From Vibrio vulnificus NBRC 15645 = ATCC 27562 (GTDB lineage: Bacteria > Pseudomonadota > Gammaproteobacteria > Enterobacterales > Vibrionaceae), in NCBI RefSeq assembly GCF_002224265.1, contig NZ_CP012881.1, positions 496,001 through 560,000 of the forward strand: a stretch of 64,000 nucleotides of DNA, read 5' to 3'. The translations under genes and the position numbers were made by a program. Of the stretch, positions 7,565-16,647 are shown in pieces (position 1 is the stretch's first letter; each line of letters opens with the position of its first letter). Under the pieces are notes generated by a model. It searched no databases and was not told the DNA's origin. It was given only the letters and a program-made list of their open reading frames with translations.

Positions 7565-8308
7565 TCAATCCTGCTCTTTCATCTCTTCTTCCGCATTTAA
7601 GATGTAGTCTGTCATCCAAGCGGTACCCAACAAGCAGATCCACACCACAAACACGGAATTGGGCACATCGACATTCGGCGTCACCACTAATGCGGCGAAC
7701 CCCACGGTCGGTAATGTCCAACACAGCAGTTTGTTCCATGAAAAAGTTTTAAGTGAGTTAAGACTTTCCATACACGCCATAATGCCGGTAATTGAGAGCG
7801 CCACTAATACCGCGTAAGGCAAACCTGCCATCCATAGTGGGATCAATAGTAGCAATGGCCACCAGCTATGTTTGCTCGAAGGTCGCCAGTGATTTGCCGC
7901 CCACCAAATGACCATTACCGATAGCACTTGTACCACGGTTACCCATGGAGAACCGGTCAACTTACCGGCCATTTGCGTCACCATAATGCCGACCATCAGA
8001 GCCAAGACGATCATCCCTGCCGTGAGCAATACGCCCAGGCTGCTTTTCTTGGAAAACACCACCATAAGGAGTGGAAACAAAATCCACACGCACACAGAGA
8101 GAGCTATCGGCTGCATGGGTAACGTGAGGCCATACACCGTCATCGCAGCGAGCAAGACGAGACCAGCAATACCACCTTGAGGTAGAATCCACAAAGCAGG
8201 AATCACTAAGGCAAGGACGGGGATATCACCAGCGCTCATGCTGATTGCTTTGGCACAGACCACCGCTAAAAGGCTTGTGATTGTGAATTGAAGAATTGAA
8301 AATATCAT
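7565..8308 (-). CDS. polytopic inner-membrane protein of unknown function
   Basis: The 247 residues are mostly hydrophobic, with about eight predicted membrane segments and few charged residues outside short loops and the acidic C-terminus (NAEEEMKEQD). A strong Shine-Dalgarno (AAAGGAGG, 6 bases before the ATG) supports the start at 8308. I do not recognise the family and see no motif giving a substrate. It is divergent from the alkyltransferase-like gene at 8459, sharing a 150-bp promoter region, but no functional link is evident. Confidence 0.75.
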   Translation of the reverse strand: MIFSILQFTITSLLAVVCAKAISMSAGDIPVLALVIPALWILPQGGIAGLVLLAAMTVYGLTLPMQPIALSVCVWILFPLLMVVFSKKSSLGVLLTAGMIVLALMVGIMVTQMAGKLTGSPWVTVVQVLSVMVIWWAANHWRPSSKHSWWPLLLLIPLWMAGLPYAVLVALSITGIMACMESLNSLKTFSWNKLLCWTLPTVGFAALVVTPNVDVPNSVFVVWICLLGTAWMTDYILNAEEEMKEQD

Positions 8309-8458
8309 AGCGCCTCCTTTAAGACCCGATTCTGTTTTTAATCAGACTCAGCGCAACGCAGAAACTTAAAACACAAAAGGTTGTACGCTAAGTGGGTTCA
8401 TTTCCAGCACACCTGGCTTACCAATCCTTGGTAAACGACGAACTAGGACAATTTGAGT

Positions 8459-8761
8459 ATGGACCATTTTTTGCCCCAAATCTTTGCTGTAATTCAACAA
8501 ATTCCCTTTGGTAAAGTGACCACGTACGGAGAAATTGCACGTATGGCTGGATTTCCTGGTTATGCAAGGCATGTCGGTAAAGCATTAGGGAACTTGCCAG
8601 AAGGCACAAAACTACCTTGGCATCGAGTGATCAACAGCCAGGGCAGAATTTCGTTGCAAGGTTCGAACCTCAATCGTCAACGCCAATTGTTGCAGGCTGA
8701 ACAGATTGAAGTGAGTGAGATAGGAAAAATAAGTTTAAAAAAATACCGATGGCAACCTTAG
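8459..8761 (+). CDS. alkyltransferase-like protein (ATL), base-damage sensor
   Basis: The protein has the C-terminal fold of O6-alkylguanine-DNA alkyltransferase (IPFGKVTTYGEIA, then GYARHVGKAL) but reads PWHRV where the active enzyme has PCHRV. The cysteine acceptor is thus replaced by tryptophan. ATL proteins of this type (E. coli YbaZ) bind O6-alkylguanine, flip the base and hand the lesion to nucleotide excision repair. The ATG at 8459 is preferred over a TTG at 8453 because AGGA lies 10 bases before the ATG. Length (about 100 aa) matches the family. Confidence 0.9.
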   Translation: MDHFLPQIFAVIQQIPFGKVTTYGEIARMAGFPGYARHVGKALGNLPEGTKLPWHRVINSQGRISLQGSNLNRQRQLLQAEQIEVSEIGKISLKKYRWQP

Positions 8762-8774
8762 TCACCATCGGTAT
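8743..8774. other. hairpin over the stop codon of the ATL gene
   Basis: ATACCGATGG (8743-8752) and CCATCGGTAT (8765-8774) are perfect 10-bp arms around a 12-nt loop that contains the stop codon. No T-tract follows, so it is more likely an mRNA 3'-end structure than a classical terminator. Confidence 0.5.
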
Positions 8775-8827
8775 CAACATTGGGGTATCAACAATCAATT
8801 GTTGTGGCGTTGAGCGCCTTGGCGTGA

Positions 8828-9253
8828 TTAACGAACGCCCACAACCATGATCTCAACATTATGCGTGTTCGCCTCGTCAGTGATGACAGGAACAATGGTG
8901 TCACTGATAAAACGTAAGCGACCATTCACTTCGATACGTGCACGTACGTTGTAACGGTGATTGGCAATGATCTTTTTGCTGTCATAAGCAAGATCGAACG
9001 ACAGTGGAACTTGCTTACCATTGGTAATAAATTTGTGCTTCGCGATCACTTTGGCAGGCGCATCAGCCAGTGAGACATCTTCCAAAACTAGGGTGACAGC
9101 CGCGTCTTCTGGTAAGGCAATACGCTCACGATAAAAAACCGTCCCACTGATGGTTTGGATACCTTGGTCTTTCACTAATGGCTCCGAAGTCTGGCAACCC
9201 GCTAACAAAGCACCAAAGAACACTGACATCATCACTAAGATTATTTTTTTCAT
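8828..9253 (-). CDS. YbaY-family outer-membrane lipoprotein
   Basis: A lipoprotein signal (MKKIILVMMSVFFGALLAGC) places the lipid-bearing cysteine at residue 20, with Gln-Thr after it, compatible with outer-membrane sorting. The mature part has the YbaY-type single beta-sandwich: GTVFYRERIALPEDAAVTL, a middle DLAYDSKKI strand and an RYNVRARIEVNGRLRF strand. The biochemical role of the family is not established. It is divergent from tesB, as in other gamma-proteobacteria where ybaY and tesB are neighbours. Confidence 0.85.
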   Translation of the reverse strand: MKKIILVMMSVFFGALLAGCQTSEPLVKDQGIQTISGTVFYRERIALPEDAAVTLVLEDVSLADAPAKVIAKHKFITNGKQVPLSFDLAYDSKKIIANHRYNVRARIEVNGRLRFISDTIVPVITDEANTHNVEIMVVGVR

Positions 9254-9443
9254 AGAGCCTCACTCATTAATAAATTCGCGAAGATTATAGTTTGAGCACG
9301 TCACTCTGTCTTGTGGATCAAATGTTTATTGACAATAGTTTGACTAAGTTAAAAATATTCACCGTTGTTAATTGCGTTATACTCAACGCAGTTGCTTGAA
9401 TCAAAGTGACAAACCCATGTGTTAAAGAGAGGAATCAACCAAC

Positions 9444-10310
9444 ATGAGTAAACCCTTAAACGAGTTACTAAGTTTACTGCAACTTGAAAAGCTGGAAGAA
9501 GGACTGTTCAGGGGTCAAAGTGAGAATCTTGGTTTACCACAAGTGTATGGAGGCCAAGTGTTGGGGCAGGCCTTATCGGCAGCTCGCTATACGGTCTCTG
9601 ACGACCGCACGGTGCATTCGTTTCACAGCTATTTTCTCTATCCTGGCGATCCAGAAAAAGCCATCATCTACGATGTCGAGAATTTAAGAGACGGTAAAAG
9701 TTTCAGCACTCGCCGTGTTAAAGCAATCCAAAATGGACGCCCAATATTCTATCTCACCGCTTCCTACCATGGTGAAGCACCGGGGTTTGAACACCAAAAT
9801 ACCATGCCCGATATTCCAGGGCCGGAAAATTTCATGTCTGAATCGGAGCTCGCCAGTCATATTGCTGAGTTTCTTCCCGCTAAGCTGAGACAAACCTTTT
9901 GTGGAGAGAAACCGATCGAGACCAGACCTGTCACCGTCATCAACCCGCTTAATCCTAAAAAGGCCGAGCCAAAACAGTATCTCTGGATACGCGCCAACGG
10001 TGAGATGCCCGACAGTCAATTGATCCACCAGTATCTGTTAGCCTACGCCTCTGATTGGGGATTTTTAGTCACGGCATTACATCCACACGAAGTTTCGCTC
10101 ATGACGCCGAAGTTCCAAGTAGCGACCATCGATCACTCCATCTGGTTCCACCGACCATTTAAGATGGATGAATGGCTGCTCTATGTCATCGAAAGCCCAA
10201 CAGCCTCTAATACCCGAGGACTGGTTCGTGGCGAGATCTACAATCAGCAAGGCCACTTAGTGGCTACAGCGGTGCAAGAAGGGGTGATGCGCTTTATTGA
10301 TAAAAAGTAA
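9444..10310 (+). CDS. tesB: acyl-CoA thioesterase II
   Basis: TesB hydrolyses medium- and long-chain acyl-CoA to free fatty acid and CoA. The 288 residues form a double hotdog, and the three active-site regions known from the E. coli enzyme are present: the Asp in YASDWGFL, the segment around [11 protein letters not shown], and the Gln in [10 protein letters not shown]. Length is essentially that of E. coli TesB (286). The AGAGAGGAA ahead of ATG 9444 gives a good ribosome site. A strong hairpin terminator follows at 10339. Confidence 0.95.
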   Translation: MSKPLNELLSLLQLEKLEEGLFRGQSENLGLPQVYGGQVLGQALSAARYTVSDDRTVHSFHSYFLYPGDPEKAIIYDVENLRDGKSFSTRRVKAIQNGRPIFYLTASYHGEAPGFEHQNTMPDIPGPENFMSESELASHIAEFLPAKLRQTFCGEKPIETRPVTVINPLNPKKAEPKQYLWIRANGEMPDSQLIHQYLLAYASDWGFLVTALHPHEVSLMTPKFQVATIDHSIWFHRPFKMDEWLLYVIESPTASNTRGLVRGEIYNQQGHLVATAVQEGVMRFIDKK

Positions 10311-10338
10311 CAGCGCAGGTTATTTTCCCCTTGAACAA

Positions 10339-10364
10339 AGAAGGAGCGCATCGGCGCTCCTTCT
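10339..10364. terminator. bidirectional terminator between tesB and the convergent lipoprotein gene
   Basis: An 11-bp perfect stem (AGAAGGAGCGC / GCGCTCCTTCT) around ATCG lies between two converging genes. Flanking A/T is modest on both sides. Confidence 0.75.
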
Positions 10365-10366
10365 AA

Positions 10367-13300
10367 TTATTGTCGTTGGTAGTTTAACTGCAATATTCCC
10401 CACTCATACAAGGTTCTTGGGTCACCATAGGTGAGGCTAGATACCACCTCTCCCTCTCTTGGGTAACGGCCACCATCGCGCTCTGGTAAAAATCGGCGCT
10501 CGCCTTTACGGTAATAGATCATTGGACGGACAAACTCATACGGGCCTTCCAGCAGCGGGGAATCATCCACCACCGTAACTCGCGTCATCCGCAACGTACG
10601 AGACCCATCTTCGCAGTATCCTGGTGTATCAAATGCAATCGCTTTGAATGGTTCAATATTGTCGGGGTCTAACTTGGTGGCGCAATCATCAAAACGGGCA
10701 ATATGCAGCATCAATTGACGTCGTTCAGTGAGCACATCGGAGCCAATAGGTTTCACTCTCACGATGGCAATCATACCTTCACCGTACTCTTTGAACTGTT
10801 CATCGGTTGGTCGCAACACACGATCAACACCCATCAGCCCAAATTGAGACTCTTGCAGGCTAGCAAATTCAGAACCACTCAGTTTGCTGATAATGACCGT
10901 CTGCTTCTCTGTCAGGGTGTGATTTGCATCCGCTTGTTCCGCTTTCGGTGCGTTCAACGTAAAGTTCAGAGACGCTTGGCTCAGCGCAAGGTAGTCTCTT
11001 GTCTCATCTTCACTCACGACGATGGAGGCCGCTTGATCTTGGTTATCACCTCGATAGTCCTTGAGCGTTATCACGCCGCTGATAGGATCAACGGAGATGG
11101 TGCTATCAGACAGAATCGTTTTGTAGCTGCGCGTACCAATCGGTGAGCGCATCGCCAAACTAACCTGCTTGAAGGGCACAAAATCAACGCTCTGCGGCTT
11201 GTAATCAAGCGCTTTGGCCATGGCCTTGCTAATCGTCCCCGTTACTCGCTTGGTCACTGTTTGATAGTTGCGAGCTGAAACCGTGGCTTCAATCTCAAAG
11301 CTCCCAGCGTGAAGCATACTTAACGCCCCCTCAGTACCAGAAGTGAGTTTTACTGTTGGATCGGCTTGATTGATCAAGCGATAACTGTGCTTATCCATTG
11401 CGATCGAAAGAGACGGCATAATCGTTTGGTTCTCTTCAAAGATCGTATTTGGATAATGAATCTCAACCGGGTTATCGGCGGGTAAAACGCGAGCAGTAAA
11501 ACTGGTTTCACCTGCATTCACACCACTACTGCCCGTGTCTTTAACGATGACTCGAACAGAACCCGCATTGAGCATCTTCATAAAACCAGAGTCTTTATCC
11601 AATTCGATAACGTCGGTTGGTTCCCCTTCGGCGAGATAGTAGTTCAGTTTACCCTCAGCACCAGAGATTGCCGGTGCTGCAATCGAGCCGAATACAGAAG
11701 TCCAAGTGCCCTCAACAAGCGATTGCTCCACTCTTAACTGACTATCAGCGCTATTGATACGAACATTGACGTACTGTACTGGACCTGCCAAATAGTTGTT
11801 TGTTTCTGCTCTTTGAATCGTCAAACGAGTTTCACCCGCTTTCAAGACGTGCAAAATACCGCCTTCAAGCACTTTGACAACACTAGGATCACTGTTATCG
11901 AGAACCAGCAAGTCATTGGTGCGAGGGTTTAAGTCTCGCTGAAGATTGATCTGAAGATCTTTGTAATAGGTTTCTTGATAATCTTGCGTTTGATAGGGTT
12001 CAGCCGTCGCCTTGGCCACATCAATAGAAAGAGTAAACTGCGTTGATTGATACAACTCACCGCCATCATCCTCAATTTGCAGCGCGTATTGCCCTGCTTG
12101 CTTAATGAATAATGTTTTATCCACAAGGGCCAGTTGAGAAGATGAACCACTCACTAATGTTAAACGACCTTTTTGGCCCGAGAATTCAAACGGAATACGC
12201 AGATCTTCTTGATAGGTTAAAGAGATAGGATCTTGCTTGATGCCTTGGTGTGGTGCTTTATCAATTTGGATGGTAAAACGCGCACTGGAGACTTGATAGT
12301 TACGCAGATTTTGCTCTGTCACTTCCACTTCCGCCAGCCCTACACCATCAATAACGGGCAAGTTAGCAAGGGGATCAATGTGGAGCACATCCGCACCACT
12401 CAATAATCGATACTGAAGCTCGCCTTTCGCATTGCTCACAATAGGTTGCAGACGAGCATTAGCTTGATATTCCGTCACCATATTGGCGACCGACAGCGGC
12501 TGGCGAGCAGCCTTATCAATCGTCACGTCGTATTCGCTGGTTTGCTGAGCCGTTTTGTAAGTCTCTGGATAATATGCCGTAGCTCGGACCGTTACTTTAC
12601 CGCTGTTTTTGATCGCCAGCATGCCTTGGCTTTGCTGTGAAAACTCCGCGACTTCCCAATCCGGTTCACTTTTAACGATCTGATATACGATGCGTTCTGT
12701 TGGCGTCGTATCTAAGCGTTTTGGCGCTAACACTAACCCTGGCTGATATGATCGCGAAAGTGCGGCAAAGCTAAGAGATTCCGCGTCGACCGCTCTGACA
12801 ATTACGTCGGTTTCCATACTTCGTTCAGAATAGAACTCATCACCCAAATCGCTCACTTGGATACGCGCAATACCAGGGCGACCTCGACTTTGCACCTCTC
12901 CTTGTGCAGAGAGATCAATAATAGCGTCAGGATCGGAGAGAACACGATAACGCAACTCACCTTTTGCGCCACGGACAGTAAGCGAACTTGGCGTAGTTTG
13001 CGTGGTGGTTAAATAAAGCGGACTGATGGAGAGCGCATCATTCCAACCCTTTTGAATGGTAATCGTAAAATTCGACTCCGAGGTTTGAAAGGTATCGCTG
13101 GTGTCAATCGCCTTCACATGGGCAACACCTGGCTTTAATACTTTGATGCGGCCTTGGCTATCGAGCAACACCACTTGTGCACTTTCGTCATCAATGAGCT
13201 CAAACGCGACGTCACCTTTCACTTGGAAAAGTTGTGGTTGAACAATCTGGCCTATTTGTACATAGGTGGTGGTCAGGTCCAAAGACTCAAGAGGCGCACG

Positions 13301-13414
13301 ATATTGCTTGCTTGGTTTCACAACCGCAGGGGCCGAACTGCCGCCACCTCCGCCGCCACACCCCACCAACACATTGGCAGTGAGCAATAAAATTAACCCA
13401 TGTTCTATTCGCAT
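10367..13414 (-). CDS. large lipoprotein with repeated Ig-like domains (1015 aa)
   Basis: A lipoprotein signal ends LVGC at Cys19 and runs into a poly-glycine linker. The rest is a series of roughly 90-110-residue units with a shared plan: a GELRYRVLS-like strand, a hydrophobic-D-G turn, an AG..RI.V.D turn and a closing F.I.I strand (for instance near 50-120, 130-205, 310-380 and 390-460). This is typical of bacterial Ig-like or cadherin-like surface proteins. The C-terminal 150 residues (about 865-1015) differ, carrying two cysteines (FDDCATK, PGYCEDGS) and probably forming a separate cap. Function is unknown; adhesion or envelope scaffolding is a guess. It is monocistronic. Confidence 0.85.
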   Translation of the reverse strand: MRIEHGLILLLTANVLVGCGGGGGGSSAPAVVKPSKQYRAPLESLDLTTTYVQIGQIVQPQLFQVKGDVAFELIDDESAQVVLLDSQGRIKVLKPGVAHVKAIDTSDTFQTSESNFTITIQKGWNDALSISPLYLTTTQTTPSSLTVRGAKGELRYRVLSDPDAIIDLSAQGEVQSRGRPGIARIQVSDLGDEFYSERSMETDVIVRAVDAESLSFAALSRSYQPGLVLAPKRLDTTPTERIVYQIVKSEPDWEVAEFSQQSQGMLAIKNSGKVTVRATAYYPETYKTAQQTSEYDVTIDKAARQPLSVANMVTEYQANARLQPIVSNAKGELQYRLLSGADVLHIDPLANLPVIDGVGLAEVEVTEQNLRNYQVSSARFTIQIDKAPHQGIKQDPISLTYQEDLRIPFEFSGQKGRLTLVSGSSSQLALVDKTLFIKQAGQYALQIEDDGGELYQSTQFTLSIDVAKATAEPYQTQDYQETYYKDLQINLQRDLNPRTNDLLVLDNSDPSVVKVLEGGILHVLKAGETRLTIQRAETNNYLAGPVQYVNVRINSADSQLRVEQSLVEGTWTSVFGSIAAPAISGAEGKLNYYLAEGEPTDVIELDKDSGFMKMLNAGSVRVIVKDTGSSGVNAGETSFTARVLPADNPVEIHYPNTIFEENQTIMPSLSIAMDKHSYRLINQADPTVKLTSGTEGALSMLHAGSFEIEATVSARNYQTVTKRVTGTISKAMAKALDYKPQSVDFVPFKQVSLAMRSPIGTRSYKTILSDSTISVDPISGVITLKDYRGDNQDQAASIVVSEDETRDYLALSQASLNFTLNAPKAEQADANHTLTEKQTVIISKLSGSEFASLQESQFGLMGVDRVLRPTDEQFKEYGEGMIAIVRVKPIGSDVLTERRQLMLHIARFDDCATKLDPDNIEPFKAIAFDTPGYCEDGSRTLRMTRVTVVDDSPLLEGPYEFVRPMIYYRKGERRFLPERDGGRYPREGEVVSSLTYGDPRTLYEWGILQLNYQRQ

Positions 13415-13744
13415 TCTTACGCCTCAACTGAATATTTACTCAACAGGCGCGGACCTTATCACAAGGCAGAAAATTAAATCAGGCAAAGAAACCGGCAGAT
13501 TTTGCGCGATTTATTACATGCAAATAGGAATGAATCACATTGCTAAAAAATGCGTTACTAAACTCAAAAATAAACAATAAAAAACATACAGTTATATCAA
13601 TTCAGATTTAGCTTACACTGTTATAAGAAATTAGAGAAAGCTGATATTGTGAACATTGTTCATTTAAGATTCTTATCTTTGATACAGATAGATTCAATTG
13701 GTAACACCCATTTGTGTACCAAATAATCTTATGCATCTATTCCA
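13415..13744. other. AT-rich intergenic region, no gene seen
   Basis: This 330-bp gap between the lipoprotein and Lrp genes is clearly A/T-rich (runs such as AAAAATAAACAATAAAAAAC). It holds no credible coding frame, tRNA or strong terminator. It must contain the promoter of the lipoprotein gene, but I could not single out convincing -10/-35 boxes. An H-NS-type binding region is possible. Confidence 0.5.
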
Positions 13745-14206
13745 TCACTGACCAAGCGGTAGCGCGGTGGTGTATTTGAGAGGCTCCATCGCAAACGTTG
13801 AGGTGACGTTGGATATCCCTTCAACACTATTGACCAACTTCTTATAAAAAGTATCGAAGTTTTTCATATCTTTAACCAACACTTTCATCATGTAGTCGTA
13901 CTCACCCGCCATGCGATAGAACTCCATCACTTCAGGAAAATCGTTCACTGTTGCAACGAAACGGTCATACCACGCATAAGAGTGATCACAGGTTTTAATT
14001 TGCACAAAGGCAATAAATGAGAGATCCAATTTCTCTGCATTCAGCAAAGCCACTTTCTTTTCAATAAAGCCTTCATCTTCTAAACGCTTTAGGCGCTTCC
14101 AGCACGGTGTCGTGGTGAGATTCACTTGCTCAGCCAAATCGCTCAGGGACAAGGTGCCATCCTGCTGCAGTAGTGAAAGTAGCTTCAGATCAACTTTATC
14201 CAGCAT
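13745..14206 (-). CDS. Lrp/AsnC-family regulator beside a cysteine desulfhydrase gene
   Basis: The protein has an N-terminal HTH ([30 protein letters not shown]) and a C-terminal RAM domain ending near [10 protein letters not shown]. The frame extends up to 14275, but family alignment favours ATG 14206 ([10 protein letters not shown], 153 aa). Divergence from the Cds1-like gene across 129 bp suggests that it controls that gene. Lrp-type cysteine sensors (DecR/CyuR) activating cysteine catabolism are known in enterobacteria, so a cysteine-responsive role is a reasonable inference. Confidence 0.88.
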   Translation of the reverse strand: MLDKVDLKLLSLLQQDGTLSLSDLAEQVNLTTTPCWKRLKRLEDEGFIEKKVALLNAEKLDLSFIAFVQIKTCDHSYAWYDRFVATVNDFPEVMEFYRMAGEYDYMMKVLVKDMKNFDTFYKKLVNSVEGISNVTSTFAMEPLKYTTALPLGQ

Positions 14207-14335
14207 ACAATTATCAATCCGCTCAATTAGAGAAAATTTTTCTACAATATAGAGACATCGCCACATAAAAAGCAAAGCTTTTCTCTACAAAGGTAGGTAC
14301 TTTGTTACTGTAAATAAGAATTAAGAGAGGCCCCC

Positions 14336-15421
14336 ATGTGTACGGACCACAACTGGATTAATAACGCGATTCGCAAGATTGAAGCTGACTTCCAACGCTC
14401 TGCTGATACCCATTTATTTAAGCTCGATCTTCCGTCTCTCGATGGCATTGATATTTATCTCAAAGACGAAAGCACCCATCCAACCGGTTCGCTAAAGCAT
14501 CGCTTAGCGCGTTCGTTGTTTCTCTACGCGATTTGTAATGGCTGGATTGGCCCAGAAACCACCGTCATTGAGTCATCTTCAGGCAGTACTGCCGTGTCAG
14601 AGGCGTACTTCGCACGCTTGCTAGGCTTACCTTTTATCGCAGTGATGCCAAAATGCACCGCTAGAAAGAAAATCGAGCAAATTGAGTTTTATGGCGGTAA
14701 AGCCCATTTGGTGGATCGCTCCGATCAAATTTACGCAGAATCTCACCGCTTAGCCAAAGAGTTGAATGGTCACTATATGGATCAGTTCACGTACGCGGAG
14801 CGCGCAACGGACTGGCGTGGCAACAACAACATCGCGAACTCTATCTTCAGCCAAATGAAACTCGAAGAGCACCCAGAACCAAGCTGGATCGTGATGAGCC
14901 CAGGAACAGGCGGCACGTCGGCCACCATCGGTCGCTTTATCCGTTACCAAAAGCTGGACACCAAGTTGTGCGTGGTTGACCCAGAAAACTCGGTGTTCTT
15001 TGACTACTTCCAAAGCGGTGACAACACAATAACGGGCAATACTGGCAGTAAGATCGAGGGCATCGGTCGTCCACGTGTTGAACCAAGCTTTATCGCTGGC
15101 GTTGTCGATGAAATGCGAAAAATCCCTGATGCCGCGTCTGTTGCTTGTACTCACTGGGTATCTAAGCTGATTGGCCGCAACGTTGGTGCCTCAACGGGCA
15201 CAAACCTGTATGGGGTGTTGCAATTGGCATGCGAAATGAAACAGCGTGGCGAGCGCGGCTCTATCGTGACTCTGTTGTGTGACAGCGGAGATCGCTACTT
15301 AGACACCTACTTTAATGAAGAGTGGGTAAAAACCAACATTGGTGACATTCAACCCTACTTAGAGCAGCTTGAAATCATTGAGCGCGATGGCTGCGTGGCC
15401 CCCATCTGCTGCCCTGCGTAA
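14336..15421 (+). CDS. PLP-dependent cysteine desulfhydrase, Cds1-like
   Basis: This fold-type II PLP enzyme has Lys54 in [12 protein letters not shown] as the likely Schiff-base lysine, a phosphate-binding [12 protein letters not shown] loop, and an [21 protein letters not shown] substrate loop. Overall wording ([37 protein letters not shown]) is that of the mycobacterial Cds1 cysteine desulfhydrase group rather than CysK/CysM. The expected reaction is L-cysteine to pyruvate, ammonia and hydrogen sulfide. C-terminal cysteines ([10 protein letters not shown]) are unusual. The divergent Lrp-type gene is its likely regulator. Automated annotation often calls such genes cysteine synthase, so direction of the reaction remains to be proved. 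Confidence 0.82.
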   Translation: MCTDHNWINNAIRKIEADFQRSADTHLFKLDLPSLDGIDIYLKDESTHPTGSLKHRLARSLFLYAICNGWIGPETTVIESSSGSTAVSEAYFARLLGLPFIAVMPKCTARKKIEQIEFYGGKAHLVDRSDQIYAESHRLAKELNGHYMDQFTYAERATDWRGNNNIANSIFSQMKLEEHPEPSWIVMSPGTGGTSATIGRFIRYQKLDTKLCVVDPENSVFFDYFQSGDNTITGNTGSKIEGIGRPRVEPSFIAGVVDEMRKIPDAASVACTHWVSKLIGRNVGASTGTNLYGVLQLACEMKQRGERGSIVTLLCDSGDRYLDTYFNEEWVKTNIGDIQPYLEQLEIIERDGCVAPICCPA

Positions 15422-15446
15422 CGCAGAAACAAAACCACTCGCGATA

Positions 15447-15482
15447 AAAAATGCCCACGTGATTCAGTGGGCATTTTGTTTT
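15447..15482 (+). terminator. terminator after the cysteine desulfhydrase gene
   Basis: AAAATGCCCAC and GTGGGCATTTT form an 11-bp perfect stem with an 8-nt loop, followed by GTTTT. Confidence 0.85.
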
Positions 15483-15523
15483 AAACAGTGCTGCGAATTG
15501 AGCTTAGTGAGGCGCTGCGTGCG

Positions 15524-15841
15524 TTATTTCTTCTGTTTTGCCTCAAAAGCCGCCAATTGCTCTGGCGTGGCTTCAGGTTGATGATTGGTTTTCCACTCTT
15601 CATAAGTCATGCCGTAAACACGCTCACGAGCATCATCCAAATCAAGATCTAACCCTAAAACATCCGCTTCGGCTTTGTACCATTTGCTAAAGCAGTTACG
15701 ACAAAAACCCGCCAAAATCATCAAATCAATATTTTGCACCTCTTTGTTGGCATCAAGGTGAGCCAGCAGACGGCGAAATGCGGCAGCATCGAGTTTGTCT
15801 TGCTGCTCTTGAGTCAACTCTTGGTATTTAAACTGTGTCAC
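15524..15841 (-). CDS. DUF1244 family small protein
   Basis: The protein matches the DUF1244 pattern: FRRLLAHL, then NIDLMILAGFCRNCFSKWY with paired cysteines and a YGMTYEEWK motif. Function of the family is unknown. A GTG at 15841 is preferred to an ATG at 15862, because AAAGGAAAG lies just before it and related proteins begin with TQFKYQ-like sequence; this gives 105 aa. Confidence 0.85.
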   Translation of the reverse strand: MTQFKYQELTQEQQDKLDAAAFRRLLAHLDANKEVQNIDLMILAGFCRNCFSKWYKAEADVLGLDLDLDDARERVYGMTYEEWKTNHQPEATPEQLAAFEAKQKK

Positions 15842-16005
15842 TTTACTTTCCTTTCTTCTCATTTTGCCGTCTTAATCACGGGCGGATGACCAGCATAGTA
15901 CAAAATCCACTAATAAAACCAAGCTCTTCGCCGAGGAATTGTGTACTATCTCAGCCAACACTCTCTTATGCATCTTATTGAATCACTCTTAGGTGGCGAA
16001 CGATT

Positions 16006-16587
16006 ATGAAAAAAATTATGCTGGCGTGTTCAACATTATTACTTTCCCAGCCGGTTTTCGCGGAGAAAATGGGAGAGTTGCCGAACTACTTTTACCTTGG
16101 CGCAGGCACGATCGCTTTTGATGTTTCTGCTTACGGTGACAACAGTGGCAGTGAGCTTTCAACCCCAAACTTTACGATCGGCTTTGGTAAAAACTTCAAT
16201 GAACATGTTGCTGTCGAAGGTCTGTTTCGCTACACGCAAAATGAAGTCACCAACAGCACGGCAGGAACCAGCCTTAACTTAGACTATTATCAAGCAGGCG
16301 TTTCCGCTCTGCTCTCCACAGGCAACTTGGGGGATTCCCCGATTTCACTTTTCGGCCGCTTGTCGGGTTTGATCACCCAAGCAAACATGTATGACGTGAC
16401 AAACAACGCCGTGAAAATCTCGGAAGAAGCGGGGATGATTTTCAACGTCGGGGGCGGATTAGGCTGGGATATGGGGCAAAATTTCTGGCTGAAAGCCGAA
16501 TATGTCTATAGCTTTGCTGACGCAGGCTTTAACGATTTCTACGATAAGTATTCTGGTTTCCAACTCTCTATCGGTAAGCAGTTCTAG
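16006..16587 (+). CDS. outer-membrane beta-barrel (OmpA-like/porin-family) protein
   Basis: A cleavable signal (about 1-19, ending VFA) precedes a mature domain of alternating amphipathic strands with aromatic girdles and a C-terminal phenylalanine (LSIGKQF), the usual BamA signal. FYLGAGTIAF, FTIGFGKNF and WLKAEYVYSF are typical of eight-stranded barrels. There is no OmpA peptidoglycan domain. The precise role is unknown. It ends at a shared terminator with the RND pump gene. Confidence 0.88.
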   Translation: MKKIMLACSTLLLSQPVFAEKMGELPNYFYLGAGTIAFDVSAYGDNSGSELSTPNFTIGFGKNFNEHVAVEGLFRYTQNEVTNSTAGTSLNLDYYQAGVSALLSTGNLGDSPISLFGRLSGLITQANMYDVTNNAVKISEEAGMIFNVGGGLGWDMGQNFWLKAEYVYSFADAGFNDFYDKYSGFQLSIGKQF

Positions 16588-16600
16588 ACAAGCCGAGATA

Positions 16601-16635
16601 AAAGAGCCGAGGTTTTGTTCCTCGGCTCTTTGGGT
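16601..16635. terminator. bidirectional terminator
   Basis: A 12-bp perfect stem (AAAGAGCCGAGG / CCTCGGCTCTTT) with a 7-nt loop lies between the converging barrel-protein and RND genes. Confidence 0.85.
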
Positions 16636-16647
16636 TTTAGGATTGGT

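Noticed and set aside
8459..8761. Active O6-methylguanine-DNA methyltransferase (Ogt/MGMT)
   Set aside because: The acceptor cysteine is replaced by Trp (PWHRV), so it is an alkyltransferase-like protein.
10703..11146. Plus-strand open frame of 147 codons
   Set aside because: Antisense to the repeat lipoprotein gene, no ribosome site or known motif.
14336..15421. Cysteine synthase CysK/CysM
   Set aside because: Motifs match the Cds1 desulfhydrase group better, and no cysE or sulfate-assimilation gene is nearby.
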